Assembly (NCBI GenBank): GCA_009781005.1
Contig: WQYX01000012.1
Coordinates: forward strand, 1-64,000
Source: Polyangiaceae bacterium
GTDB lineage: Bacteria; Myxococcota_A; Polyangia; Polyangiales; Polyangiaceae
Direction of reading: 5' to 3'
Length of the DNA: 64,000 bases
Of this stretch, positions 50,828-59,991 are shown in pieces. The translations under genes were made by a program, and so were the position numbers. Position 1 is the stretch's first letter; each line of letters begins with the position of its first letter. Under the pieces are notes generated by a model. It saw nothing but the letters and a program-made list of their open reading frames with translations, was not told the DNA's origin and ran no database searches.

Positions 50828-50866
50828 TTAGCACTACTGCCGGAATACTTCCGGCAGTAGTGCTAA
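50828..50866. terminator. Perfect 18-bp hairpin
   Basis: TTAGCACTACTGCCGGAA (50828-50845) pairs exactly with 50849-50866 around a TAC loop. It lies 20 bases before the ATG of the small protein gene at 50886. It may end the upstream transcript or form part of the leader of the next gene. Confidence 0.7.
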
Positions 50867-50885
50867 TCCTCTTCGTTAGTAGGAA

Positions 50886-51248
50886 ATGATGGACCAGATT
50901 GAGTTCGTGCAAACGTTGGCAGAGGATCTTCGGCGGCGCGCGGAGCAATGCCTTGCAAACACGTCGCCGAGTGCGGTGGATGCTCACGAGCTCGCCGTGC
51001 TTTCTCTCCAGTTTCTTTCCGCCATTCGTTCTTCCTCGGGGCAGTTCTCCGGGATGCCGAGTGAAGGGGGTGCTCCTTATCGGGCTTCCGCATCGTGGTC
51101 TGGTGAACGCCCAGGCGCGGTCGACGAGAGCGTGCAGACGGCACATGTTGCGACTCTCGAGCGTGCGCTCGAGGACTGCCAAGGGCAGTTGCATCACGCG
51201 CTTGCACGGCTCCGTGCTTTTGAACGAGGGGATCGGCAGGGGCCTTGA
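50886..51248 (+). CDS. Small hypothetical protein, 120 aa
   Basis: A mostly helical, charged 120-residue protein without signal, membrane helix or known motif. Its N-terminus MMDQIEFVQTLAEDLRRRAE and C-terminal helix VATLERALEDCQGQLHHALA could form a coiled coil. It lies between the hairpin cluster and the two SPFH genes, 42 bases before the first. A structural partner of the SPFH proteins is possible (inference). Confidence 0.55.
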   Translation: MMDQIEFVQTLAEDLRRRAEQCLANTSPSAVDAHELAVLSLQFLSAIRSSSGQFSGMPSEGGAPYRASASWSGERPGAVDESVQTAHVATLERALEDCQGQLHHALARLRAFERGDRQGP

Positions 51249-51290
51249 GAACACCTGAGATCGAAAGCCAAAGTGTAGTAGAGCTAATGT

Positions 51291-52502
51291 ATGCGAGTTC
51301 CGAATGCTTTTCCCATCGACGGAGTGCCGTCGATCGAGATTGGGTTTACCTTGGCGGCCCTTTTTCTCGGTGTTCTTCTTTACGTTCTCGTTCGCATCGT
51401 TCTGCGCGGCTTTTTCACTGTTGCTCCTGACGAGCGCGCCGTAAGAACAAGTTTTGGTCGCGCGGAGCGAGTTCGCTCCGGTGCGTCGACGCTCGCGCTG
51501 CCCGTTGCGCAGGCGCTGCGTCCGGATGAGCGCGAACGCTATGCGTATCCGCAAGTGGTCGTGATTGCACCCGGTGTGCATTTCAAGTGGCCGTGGCAGG
51601 AGGTTCACAAGGTGAACATCGCGACGGTCACCACGAGCCTCGCGTTCGATCCGGAGTGGCCCCAAGCGAATGAGGGCGGTCGTCGTCTGGAGGCCGTGAC
51701 GAAAGATCATCTCAACACGATGATCAGCGGACAAATCCGTTTTCGCGTATCGGAACAAAATCTTTATGCTGCGATCTTCGCCGTCAAAAATCCGCTTGCG
51801 CATATCCTTGGGTACTTCGTGTCCGTGCTTCGTCAACGCATCGCGAGCTTCGAGGCCCCGCAGAATAGGCAGAATCGTCTCGCACCTGCCGGTCCATCGG
51901 ATCGAGTCCCGAACGCATCTGCGCTGTCCACCCGTGATGCAGGCGCAAACGCCGGAGATGGTTTCGCTGCGCAAAGAGGCGTGTCAATCAATGATCTTCG
52001 CAAGAACCTTCGCGATCTGAACGACCGCATGGAGGTGGATTGCATGTCGAGTTCGGCACGTTATGGCATCGCGCTCGACGCGTGTCTCATTACGGGGATT
52101 GATCCGCCGAACGAAGTCGAGTCGGCGCTCGCGGCGATCAACACAGCCTACAATCACGTTTCGTCAGAGATCAGCCTCGCGCAAGCGGCTGCCGACCAGC
52201 GTATCGTGCAATCTCGACGCGCGGTCGAAATCGAAACACTCCGCGTACAGGCAGAGACCGAGCCGTTGCGCGCGCTGGCGCGCGAGCTCGTCGCGCTCGA
52301 TGCCGGGCCGGGCGTACTCGAAGCGTACATGCGAAATCTTCGTCTCGGGCTTTTTGGTCGCGCCAAACAGGTTTTTGTCACGCCGTCCGCTGCAATTCCG
52401 GACGCACCTGCGGCACCTCCGCGCCTCGGTGCTCCAACGCGCGAAGGGGAGGGGTCTCGCACGTCGCGCCTGGGACGAGAGCCCGAAGGAGGACTCCGAT
52501 GA
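51291..52502 (+). CDS. SPFH/band-7 membrane protein A (HflK-like)
   Basis: A 403-residue protein with one N-terminal membrane helix (about 17-40) and an SPFH domain from FFTVAPDERAVRTSFGRAERV through VVIAPGVHFKWPWQEVHKVN. A long helical segment follows (AINTAYNHVSSEISLAQAAA) and a Pro/Ala/Arg tail. Band-7 proteins oligomerise into large membrane cages that corral proteases and other proteins. The segment of about 50 Asn/Ala-rich residues inside the domain (QNRQNRLAPAGPSDRVP) is unusual. It overlaps the next SPFH gene by four bases. Confidence 0.82.
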   Translation: MRVPNAFPIDGVPSIEIGFTLAALFLGVLLYVLVRIVLRGFFTVAPDERAVRTSFGRAERVRSGASTLALPVAQALRPDERERYAYPQVVVIAPGVHFKWPWQEVHKVNIATVTTSLAFDPEWPQANEGGRRLEAVTKDHLNTMISGQIRFRVSEQNLYAAIFAVKNPLAHILGYFVSVLRQRIASFEAPQNRQNRLAPAGPSDRVPNASALSTRDAGANAGDGFAAQRGVSINDLRKNLRDLNDRMEVDCMSSSARYGIALDACLITGIDPPNEVESALAAINTAYNHVSSEISLAQAAADQRIVQSRRAVEIETLRVQAETEPLRALARELVALDAGPGVLEAYMRNLRLGLFGRAKQVFVTPSAAIPDAPAAPPRLGAPTREGEGSRTSRLGREPEGGLR

Positions 52503-53383
52503 CTTATCTTGTGATTGCTGTTTTGACATTCGCCGCGCTCTCGTTTGGTATGCCGATCTTCTTTGCCATTCTCCGTATCCTGGGGTTTTACGACGTCGTC
52601 CGAGAGCGAAAGTGCCACGTGTACGTCCTCTTCGGGCAGGTCTTGGGAATTCTCACCGAACCAGGAATCCATCTCCTCATGAGCGAGCTCGGACTTCGTG
52701 CCATTCTCGTGCGCCTTTTCGGTCAGCGGCACGTGCTCGACATGCGCCTCGACCAAGAATACTTGCGCAGCCAGCCGGTGAACTCGGAGGAGGGGGCGCC
52801 CATGGGGATCGGGATTTGGTACGAGATGTTCATCAGCGATCCGGCTGCCTACCTTTTCCAGAATACCGATCCACGTGGATCCTTGCGTGCCAATGTGGGG
52901 TCGACCACGGTGCGTGCGCTTTCGAATATGCGCCTCGAGGACATGCTGGAGACGCGTCACTCGATGAGCCTTCTCGTGCGAAACGAGGTGTCTCAGAAAG
53001 CTCACGAATGGGGATACAAACTCGGAAGCGTGTATATCCGCAAGGTGCATTTCCGAGATGCGCAAATGGTTCAACAGATTGAGGAGAAGGTGACCAACCG
53101 CCTTCGCCAGGTCACGAGCGCCATTCGGCAAGATGGTGTCAATCAAGTGAGCCTGATCCGCGGCGCTGCCGAGCGCGAAGCCGCCATTGAGTTTGCCAAG
53201 GCAGCGACCCTCAGACCGCAGATCCTTGGGGCCACCCTGCGCGAAATGCTCCAGAACCCGCGGGTTGCGAATGCAACCTTCGACGTGCTCGAGACACAGC
53301 AGCTTCTTCAATCGCAGGCGGAAGTCTCGCTTCTTCCGCCAGAGGGATCGCTCATGGCCACACTCAAAGCGTCCCGATCATAG
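52499..53383 (+). CDS. SPFH/band-7 membrane protein B (HflC-like)
   Basis: A 294-residue partner of the previous protein. Its N-terminal membrane helix (about 3-28) is followed by an SPFH domain (GQVLGILTEPGIHLLM, HVLDMRLDQEYLRSQPVN, GIWYEMFISDPAAYLFQ) and an Ala/Glu-rich helix (LIRGAAEREAAIEFAKAATL). The ATG overlaps the upstream stop (ATGA), which points to equimolar production, as with HflK-HflC. No FtsH gene is near; the closest protease gene is the trypsin-like one at 49432. Confidence 0.82.
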   Translation: MTYLVIAVLTFAALSFGMPIFFAILRILGFYDVVRERKCHVYVLFGQVLGILTEPGIHLLMSELGLRAILVRLFGQRHVLDMRLDQEYLRSQPVNSEEGAPMGIGIWYEMFISDPAAYLFQNTDPRGSLRANVGSTTVRALSNMRLEDMLETRHSMSLLVRNEVSQKAHEWGYKLGSVYIRKVHFRDAQMVQQIEEKVTNRLRQVTSAIRQDGVNQVSLIRGAAEREAAIEFAKAATLRPQILGATLREMLQNPRVANATFDVLETQQLLQSQAEVSLLPPEGSLMATLKASRS

Positions 53384-54124
53384 CGACGTGCCGAGCGGTG
53401 ACGCTCCGCGGCGACCGGAGAGTGTGCCTCTCATGAATGCATCGAGCACCGGCGCCATGTTGTCTGCCCTGTTCTCATCCCACTCGTCAGCGCTGATCGC
53501 GTCAGTCGGTCGTGCGGACCCGTCGAGCATGTAGAACCAGGGCACGGTCTCGGTGTCGATGCGCATCGCGCGCAGCTCGGTCTCGAAGGTGTCGACGTCG
53601 ACGCGCACGAGCGTGACGTTCGCGAGCGCCTTCTGCATGCGCGGGTCGTCGAGCGCGGAAGCGACGTCGGCGCACTCGCGGCTCGAACGCACGTAGGTCT
53701 GGAGGATCACGGTGCGCCCGCGCGGTGCTGCGTTTTTGGCGACGTCTGCGAGCCCGACGGAGAGCGGCTGTCGATCGTCGAGATCGATGACCTCCAACGT
53801 TCCGTACACGCGTGCGCTCGCTGCGATGGGCGCCCGCGCACGGATGCCTGAATTGCCGAACCACTGGGGCTGAAGTGCGCTCATCAGGATCGCCGCGATC
53901 ACGATGACGCTGACGATCGTGCCGGTAGCACCCGTGATGATTCCGCTGATCGCGAGGCCCGAGCCGGCCTGCGCTCCTCGTGTGCGATCGATGTCTTTGC
54001 ACGCGACGGTGCCAAGCACGATGGCCGGAACGCCCGCGAATGGGCCAAGGCACAAGAGGCTCAAGAGCCCAAGGACCAGTGACAAAGCTGCCTTTTCATC
54101 CACGTTCGGCGAAGACGGCGACAT
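53378..54124 (-). CDS. DUF4190-type membrane protein with thioredoxin-like C-terminus
   Basis: A 248-residue protein. Residues about 10-85 form the two-helix DUF4190 module (ALSLVLGLLSLLCLGPFAGVPAIVLG, then GSGLAISGIITGATGTIVSVIV). The C-terminal about 150 residues look like a thioredoxin fold (VILQTYVRSSRECADV, LVRVDVDTFE, VPWFYMLDG), but only one Cys is near the expected active site, so no dithiol exchange is expected. The ATG at 54124 has an AAAGGG site. Converges with, and overlaps by six bases, the second SPFH gene. Confidence 0.65.
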   Translation of the reverse strand: MSPSSPNVDEKAALSLVLGLLSLLCLGPFAGVPAIVLGTVACKDIDRTRGAQAGSGLAISGIITGATGTIVSVIVIAAILMSALQPQWFGNSGIRARAPIAASARVYGTLEVIDLDDRQPLSVGLADVAKNAAPRGRTVILQTYVRSSRECADVASALDDPRMQKALANVTLVRVDVDTFETELRAMRIDTETVPWFYMLDGSARPTDAISADEWDENRADNMAPVLDAFMRGTLSGRRGASPLGTSL

Positions 54125-54178
54125 CCCTTTGAAGTTAACCCTCGCCGTCGCGATGCACATCGCGACGAATGCACCGCC

Positions 54179-54985
54179 TCAGCGTCGCACGCGCTCGATC
54201 CCGGCGACATCGACGCCGCTGTTTCGAACGAAGTCGCGCGCGATGTTGCTTTTGCCATGGAGAAGCGAGTCGGGCGTGCCGCACGCTTCGACCTGCCCTT
54301 TGATGAGGAGCACGGCCTGATGGGCGATGCGAAAGCAGCTCGCGATGTCGTGGGAGATGACGATGCTCGTGACGCCGAAGCGCTCGCGCATCTCTTCGAT
54401 CAAGTCGTCGACCATCCGGCTCGTGGGCGGATCGAGTCCGCTCGTTGGCTCGTCGTAAACGAGGATGGGTGGCTCGAGCATGAGGGCGCGAGCAACGCCC
54501 ACACGCTTGCGCATACCGCCCGAGAGCTCCGCGGGGAACTTCTTCGCCACGGTCTTCGGATCGAGTCCGAGGATCGCGAGCTTGTCGGTCACGCGCGCTT
54601 CGATCTCTTTGCGCGGGAGCTTGGTGTGCTCAACGAGAGGGAACGCGACGTTGTCCATCACGTTGATGGAGTCGAGAAGTGCCGCGTACTGATAGACCAT
54701 CCCGAATTTCCGGCGCACGCGGTTGAGCGCGCCTTCCGACATGTGCGCGATGTCTTCGCCGTCCACGAAGATCTGTCCGCTCGTTGGTTGATCCAGCGCG
54801 ACGATGAGCCGTAGAAGCGTTGTCTTGCCAGCGCCCGACCCGCCAATGACGACCGTTGTCTCCCTGCGGCGCGCGACGAGATCGATTCCGCGCAAGACTT
54901 CTTGCTCACCGAAGGATTTCCTCACACCGCGCAAGACAACGAGTTCGTCGGACGCTGGTGCGGGCGCGCCGTTGGGATCCGTCAT
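54179..54985 (-). CDS. mlaF: MlaF-type ABC transporter ATPase
   Basis: ATP-binding protein of 268 residues with Walker A GGSGAGKTT, signature LSGGMRKRVGVARAL, Walker B ILVYDEPTSGLDP and H-loop ISHDIA. The MlaF-specific stretch FGMVYQYAALLDSINVMDNVAFPL assigns it to the phospholipid (Mla/Mce) trafficking branch. No MlaE permease or Mce-domain gene is adjacent, so its partners must be encoded elsewhere. The ATG at 54985 is chosen because the ABC domain begins soon after (DELVVLRGVRKSFG). Confidence 0.9.
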   Translation of the reverse strand: MTDPNGAPAPASDELVVLRGVRKSFGEQEVLRGIDLVARRRETTVVIGGSGAGKTTLLRLIVALDQPTSGQIFVDGEDIAHMSEGALNRVRRKFGMVYQYAALLDSINVMDNVAFPLVEHTKLPRKEIEARVTDKLAILGLDPKTVAKKFPAELSGGMRKRVGVARALMLEPPILVYDEPTSGLDPPTSRMVDDLIEEMRERFGVTSIVISHDIASCFRIAHQAVLLIKGQVEACGTPDSLLHGKSNIARDFVRNSGVDVAGIERVRR

Positions 54986-55034
54986 TTGACCGAACTTGTA
55001 CACGTACGCTCGTGCGAGCTAAACGTCTTGCCCT

Positions 55035-55313
55035 ATGACGCGCGAGCAGATCGAAAATATCTTCACGACCTCCGGCGCCAAGGCGGACAAAGACAGTCTC
55101 GCTCTCCCTGAGGGATCGAGTGTGACGTTTCACGTCGCACACGACGGTGCAAGTCTCTCGCTACAGAAGATCGACGCGGTTCGCTTTCAGGGCGATCTCG
55201 TCTTCGCCAAGAGCAGTAAACAGATCGTTGCTCTCCTCACCGAGGACATCTTCGCCGTCACGATGGAAGGCGCGGGTGGACAGGCTGCACGCCGCCCCCC
55301 CGGCTTCTTCTGA
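55035..55313 (+). CDS. Small conserved-looking protein, 92 aa
   Basis: A 92-residue soluble protein with an N-terminal helix and a beta-rich middle (SSVTFHVAHDGASLSLQKIDAV), ending in a basic, proline-rich tail. The stop is followed immediately by the GTG of the acyltransferase gene, so translation is coupled. Function unknown; the location between a lipid transport ATPase and a lipid acyltransferase suggests an envelope lipid role (inference). Confidence 0.6.
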   Translation: MTREQIENIFTTSGAKADKDSLALPEGSSVTFHVAHDGASLSLQKIDAVRFQGDLVFAKSSKQIVALLTEDIFAVTMEGAGGQAARRPPGFF

Positions 55314-56216
55314 GTGATTGCGCTGCGTCTTGTCTGTGCGCTCACCGCGCTTTTGCCGTGGCGCACCCTTGGTGTTCCGGGGCGATTGCTCGGTTGGCTA
55401 TGCGGAAGTGTCCTGCGCGTCCGGCGGCGCGCGGTCGAGGACGCCATGCGCCGCGCCGGGATTGCCGAGCCGCGCCGGGAGGCGCGTGCAATGTACAACA
55501 ATCTTGGCCGGAGCCTCTTCGAGATCCTCTGGCTTGCAGGTGCGGGAAGGGGACGGAGGCGCGAGGCGCTTGCTCAATCCGCGCTCGACTGTGCCACCGA
55601 ACGCGCCCTGCTCGATGCTGCTCTGCGCGGCCCCGTGGTGATCGCTGCTTCGCACACGGGCAGCTGGGAGGTTGCATCCTTCGTCGCCGCGTCTGCGCTG
55701 AGGCGCACGGGTCGGTCGCTCACCGTCGTCGTCAAGCCGTTGTCGGTCGGCCCATTCAATGTATTTTGCATGCAGTTGCGCGAGAGCTTTGGCCTCCGGA
55801 TCGTTGCGCCAGAAGGGGCTCTTGCAGCCGCGATTCATGCGCTTTCGGCGGGGGACGTCGTCGTCATGCTCATCGATCAGGTGCCCGACTGTGCGCGCCA
55901 CGGTTGCGAGGTGCCGTTTCTTGGAGCGAGCGCGTTTGCGGACCGCGCGCCGGCGGTCCTTGCACAGGCCACGGGTGCCACGCTCCTCGTGGTCGCCGCC
56001 GAGCGCCGAGGCGCAGGGCAGCACATTCGGATCCTCGCCGAGATAGATGCATGCAACGTGCACGGGATGACGCGCGCCGATCGCGCCTCCGCTGCGACGA
56101 AAGAAGCCACCGCGACGCTCGAGCGCTTTTGCCTCTCATCGCCAGAAAATTGGCTTTGGCTTCACAGACGATGGCGCTGTCCACCCGAAGACATCAATCT
56201 TTCCAGGCGCGCGTGA
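55314..56216 (+). CDS. LpxL/HtrB-like lipid A acyltransferase
   Basis: A 300-residue membrane-associated acyltransferase of the LpxL/MsbB family. It has an N-terminal hydrophobic anchor, the HxxxxE catalytic motif in ASHTGSWEVAS, and the later EGALAAAI and DQVPD, VPFLGASAFADRAP blocks. The likely reaction is transfer of an acyl chain to a lipid A precursor or a related lipid. GTG start right after the previous stop. The last 23 bases overlap the convergent mfd gene. Confidence 0.85.
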   Translation: MIALRLVCALTALLPWRTLGVPGRLLGWLCGSVLRVRRRAVEDAMRRAGIAEPRREARAMYNNLGRSLFEILWLAGAGRGRRREALAQSALDCATERALLDAALRGPVVIAASHTGSWEVASFVAASALRRTGRSLTVVVKPLSVGPFNVFCMQLRESFGLRIVAPEGALAAAIHALSAGDVVVMLIDQVPDCARHGCEVPFLGASAFADRAPAVLAQATGATLLVVAAERRGAGQHIRILAEIDACNVHGMTRADRASAATKEATATLERFCLSSPENWLWLHRRWRCPPEDINLSRRA

Positions 56217-59200
56217 GTTCGCTCAACATGTGTTCGCAATTCGAAAGACCGTCGCCCACTTGCTCGCGCGTTGGATCGAACTTGCGGGACAAGCGCATGT
56301 CCGGAGTGATCTTGAACGCGCTTCGCGGTGCTTTGACGAGATTGAGAATTTTGTTCGAGTCGAGCGGCGTGTCTTCGCGCAGGTGCAGAGTGACGCTCTT
56401 GGCGTTGGCTTCGCAGCCAAGGACGCGGAGCTTTCGCAGTTCGCACTTGAGCGTCATGAGGCGCACGAGGCACTTGGCTTCTTCGGGCGGCGGCCCGAAG
56501 CGATCTTCCATTTCAACCGCGATGTCGGCGACGACACCCTCGTCGATGGCGCTCGCGAGGCGCTTGTAGAGGGACAGCCGCACGCCAACGTCTGCGACGT
56601 AGTCGTCCGGCAGAAGCGCGGTGACGTCGAAGGAGAGCTCCGGATCGACGTCGTGGATGACGGGTTCGCCTCGGAGCTCGTGGACGGCTTCCTCGAGCAT
56701 GGAGCAAAAGAGATCGAGTCCGACGCTCGCGACGCTTCCTGATTGCTCGGCGCCGAGCAGATCGCCCGCGCCGCGAAGTTCGAGATCGAGGCTCGCGATC
56801 TTGAAGCCGCTTCCGAGCTCGGTGTGTCGCTCCAGGGCGTCGATGCGCGCGCGCGCGTCGTCCGTCATCGCGTTGGGCGGTGGCACGATGAGGTAGCAAT
56901 ACGCGCGCTCCTTCGAGCGGCCCACGCGACCGCGAAGTTGATAGAGCTGTGAGAGCCCGAAGAGATCTGCGCGATCGATGATGATCGTGTTCGCGCGCGG
57001 AATATCGAGACCGCTCTCGACGATCGCCGTTGCGACGAGAATGTCGAAGCGTCCTTCGACGAAGTCGAGCATGGCTTTCTCGAGCGCGGTCTCATGCCCC
57101 TCTTTGCCTCCGCGCGAATCGCGAACTCCTTTGGAGGATCGCGCCATTTGCCCGTGTGCGACGGCGATTCGTGCGCTCGGAAAGAGCGCCTGGAGGCGCT
57201 GTGCCTTGTCGTAGATGCCTTCGATGCGGTTGAAGACGTAGAAAATCTGACCGCCGCGCGACAGCTCGCGTGAGATGGCCTCCTTCAAAACGAGATCATC
57301 CATGCGCGTCACGAAGGTGCGCACGGCGCGGCGGTCCACCGGCGGCGTCGTGATGAGCGACAGATCGCGAATGCCGCTGACGGCCATCTGCAGCGTGCGC
57401 GGGATGGGCGTCGCGCTCAGCGTGAGCACGTCGACCGTGGTGCGAAGAGCCTTGATGCGCTCCTTGTGGGAGACGCCGAAACGCTGCTCTTCGTCGACGA
57501 CGAGCAGTCCAAGATTTTTGAAATGGATGTCTTTCGACAGCAGGCGGTGCGTCCCGATGACGACGTCGACTTTGCCGTCTTTGAGGGATGCGAGGATCTC
57601 GTCCTGATCTTTTTTGGTTTGAAAGCGGCTGAGTGAAGAGATCACGATGGGGTAGCCGCCCATGCGCGCTTCGAACGTGCGAAAGTGCTGCTGCGCGAGC
57701 ACCGTGGTTGGGCAGAGCACGGCGACTTGCCGTCCGCTCATGGCCACGCGAAAGGCCGCGCGAATGGCGAGTTCCGTCTTTCCGAAGCCGACGTCGCCGC
57801 AGACGAGGCGGTCCATGGGACGCGGCGCGTCGAGATCGCGATTGATGTCGTCGATGGCTTTGGCTTGATCGTCGGTCTCGTCGAACGGGAACGTGGCTTC
57901 GAACGCTCGATAGTCGTCGTCGACGGGATCGAGCGCGATGCCGGGCTCCGCCTGGCGCTCGGCGTAGAGACGCAGAAGCTCGTCGGCCATCTGTCGAACG
58001 GCTTTCTTCACGCGCGCTTTGGTCTTTGCGAACGTCGAGCCGCCGAGGCGATCGATCTTGGGTTCGCCCGTCTCGCTGCCAGAGAATTTTTGGATTTGAT
58101 TGAGGCGATAGACAGGCAAATAGAGCTTGTCGCCACCCGCGTATTCGACGACCAAGAGATCTACCGTGAGGCCGCCCACGTCCTTGTGAACGAGCCCGGC
58201 GTAACGTCCGATGCCGTGCTCGACGTGCACGACGAAGTCGCCAACGTTGAGGCTCCTTAGATCTTCGAGGAAGGGGCGCGCGTTGTCTTTCGTTTTGCGC
58301 TCTCGTGCGCGATGCACGCGACCGCCGAAGATCTCTTCTTCCGTGACGATCGCGTAGCCTTCGCCGGGAACGACGGCGCCACGAGTCAGTGATCCCGTGA
58401 CGATCTGTGCGTCGGGTTCATCGCCGCGATGCGCTTCTTTGAGCCATGCGGGCTCGAAGTGGCCGGAGCGCACGCGGCATTCGACACCGAGATGTTTGAG
58501 TAGCTGCGCGAGACGCTCGGCTTGGGTTCGTGCGCGAGCCGTCAGAAAAACACGTAGGCCGTTGTCTCGATAGTGCGCGATGCGGCGCGCGACGGGGCCG
58601 AGCGTGGCCGTGCGTCCTTTGCCGGCGCGTGCGTTCTTGACCGCGCGCGTGAGGTCGTCGTGATCTTGCGCGGCGATGTGAACGGGATCGCGCGTGATCT
58701 CGTATGCGGCGAGACCGCCGGTGTCGTCGGTTTCTCCAGCGCTGCCGAGGACCGCGGCGCCGTGAAAGGCAACGACGTGGCGGGCGGCGAGATCGGCCAC
58801 GACGTCGTCCTCGCTCCGCAGGAACGTGTCCGGCGAAAAATACGGCCCGCCCGATTTTGCGGCCGCATCTTCCTCGGTCTTTGCGATTTCGTCTCGGACT
58901 GCGCGCGTGATGGAGGCGGGAGACGTGAGGACGACGAGCGACGACGACGGCAAGTACGCGTCGAGCCCCGCAAGTTCGTTGTAATATGCAGGCACGTACG
59001 CGTCGGCGCCGAAGAAGGCGCGACCCGTCGCGACGTCGTCGATGAGCGCGCGCGTCTTGGTCGTGGGCCAGTCGACGACGTCTGCGAGGTGAGCGATGCG
59101 CTCGCGTGCGCGCTCGACGTTGTCTTTGGTGAGGATGGCCTCGCGCGCGGGCGGCAACCACACCTCTTTGAGATTCGTCTCGCCGCGCGTCGTCTGCTCG

Positions 59201-59991
59201 GTTGGGTCGAAGGGTTTGATGCTCACGACGAGATCGCCATAGAGCTCGACGCGCGACGGCTCCTCGGCGCCAGGCGGCCAGAGATCGATGAGCGAACCGC
59301 GCACCGCAAACGATCCCGGATCTTCGACCACGGGCACGCGGATGTAGCCCGTCTCCGTGAGCGCACGGAGGAGTTCCTCGCGATGGAGCTCCTCTTCGAA
59401 CACGATGCGTCGCGTGGCCGTCGTGATGACAGCAGGCAAAATGAGCTTTCGCGCGAGCGTTGCGGCTGCGACGACGAGCACGCGAAAGGAGCGACCGCTC
59501 GCAAGATGCGAGAGTGTTGCCAACCGGCTCATCGCGGCGCGCCGGTCGGGGTTCACGTCGGCAAAGGGCGACGTCTCCGGGGTGGCAAGAACGAGCACGT
59601 CGTTGTCGGATGCGAGCTCGTCGATCCCTTCGCGTTCGTCGTCGTGAATGGGATTCGTTGCGGCGATCTGGCTCTGCCCGAGCACGAAGCGGACGTCGCC
59701 TGCAAGACGGCGTGCGCTGTCGAGATCCTCGGCAACGGCAACGACGGGCGCGCCATCGTTGTATGTTGCAAGTGCTGCGATGAGCGCGGCATCGGCGCTT
59801 CCTCGCACGCCCGCGACGTCGGTGCGCGCATTCTCGGTGGCGCGGCGTGCGATGTCTGCAAAACGCGCAACGACGACGCCGTCGGACGGAAGCACCGGCG
59901 GCAGCGGATCGATTTCTTCTGCCGAGCGCGCGAGCCCCTCTGCGGTCAGCCCCGTGTGCTCGGCAAGGCTCGCACGAAGCTCGTTCGTCAC
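56194..59991 (-). CDS. mfd: Transcription-repair coupling factor
   Basis: A 1265-residue translocase that removes stalled RNA polymerase and recruits UvrA. It has the UvrB-like N-terminal part, the RNA-polymerase-interaction domain (LNVGDFVVHVEHGIGRYAGL), and the RecG-like motor with Walker A CGDVGFGKTE, the DEEQ box VVDEEQRFGVSH and motif VI RGRVGRSKERAYCYL. The TRCF C-terminal domain closes the protein. The start is fixed by the GTG at 59991, which overlaps the upstream stop by four bases (GTGA); an ATG at 60027 would overlap it by 40. Confidence 0.96.
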   Translation of the reverse strand: MTNELRASLAEHTGLTAEGLARSAEEIDPLPPVLPSDGVVVARFADIARRATENARTDVAGVRGSADAALIAALATYNDGAPVVAVAEDLDSARRLAGDVRFVLGQSQIAATNPIHDDEREGIDELASDNDVLVLATPETSPFADVNPDRRAAMSRLATLSHLASGRSFRVLVVAAATLARKLILPAVITTATRRIVFEEELHREELLRALTETGYIRVPVVEDPGSFAVRGSLIDLWPPGAEEPSRVELYGDLVVSIKPFDPTEQTTRGETNLKEVWLPPAREAILTKDNVERARERIAHLADVVDWPTTKTRALIDDVATGRAFFGADAYVPAYYNELAGLDAYLPSSSLVVLTSPASITRAVRDEIAKTEEDAAAKSGGPYFSPDTFLRSEDDVVADLAARHVVAFHGAAVLGSAGETDDTGGLAAYEITRDPVHIAAQDHDDLTRAVKNARAGKGRTATLGPVARRIAHYRDNGLRVFLTARARTQAERLAQLLKHLGVECRVRSGHFEPAWLKEAHRGDEPDAQIVTGSLTRGAVVPGEGYAIVTEEEIFGGRVHRARERKTKDNARPFLEDLRSLNVGDFVVHVEHGIGRYAGLVHKDVGGLTVDLLVVEYAGGDKLYLPVYRLNQIQKFSGSETGEPKIDRLGGSTFAKTKARVKKAVRQMADELLRLYAERQAEPGIALDPVDDDYRAFEATFPFDETDDQAKAIDDINRDLDAPRPMDRLVCGDVGFGKTELAIRAAFRVAMSGRQVAVLCPTTVLAQQHFRTFEARMGGYPIVISSLSRFQTKKDQDEILASLKDGKVDVVIGTHRLLSKDIHFKNLGLLVVDEEQRFGVSHKERIKALRTTVDVLTLSATPIPRTLQMAVSGIRDLSLITTPPVDRRAVRTFVTRMDDLVLKEAISRELSRGGQIFYVFNRIEGIYDKAQRLQALFPSARIAVAHGQMARSSKGVRDSRGGKEGHETALEKAMLDFVEGRFDILVATAIVESGLDIPRANTIIIDRADLFGLSQLYQLRGRVGRSKERAYCYLIVPPPNAMTDDARARIDALERHTELGSGFKIASLDLELRGAGDLLGAEQSGSVASVGLDLFCSMLEEAVHELRGEPVIHDVDPELSFDVTALLPDDYVADVGVRLSLYKRLASAIDEGVVADIAVEMEDRFGPPPEEAKCLVRLMTLKCELRKLRVLGCEANAKSVTLHLREDTPLDSNKILNLVKAPRSAFKITPDMRLSRKFDPTREQVGDGLSNCEHMLSELTRAWKD

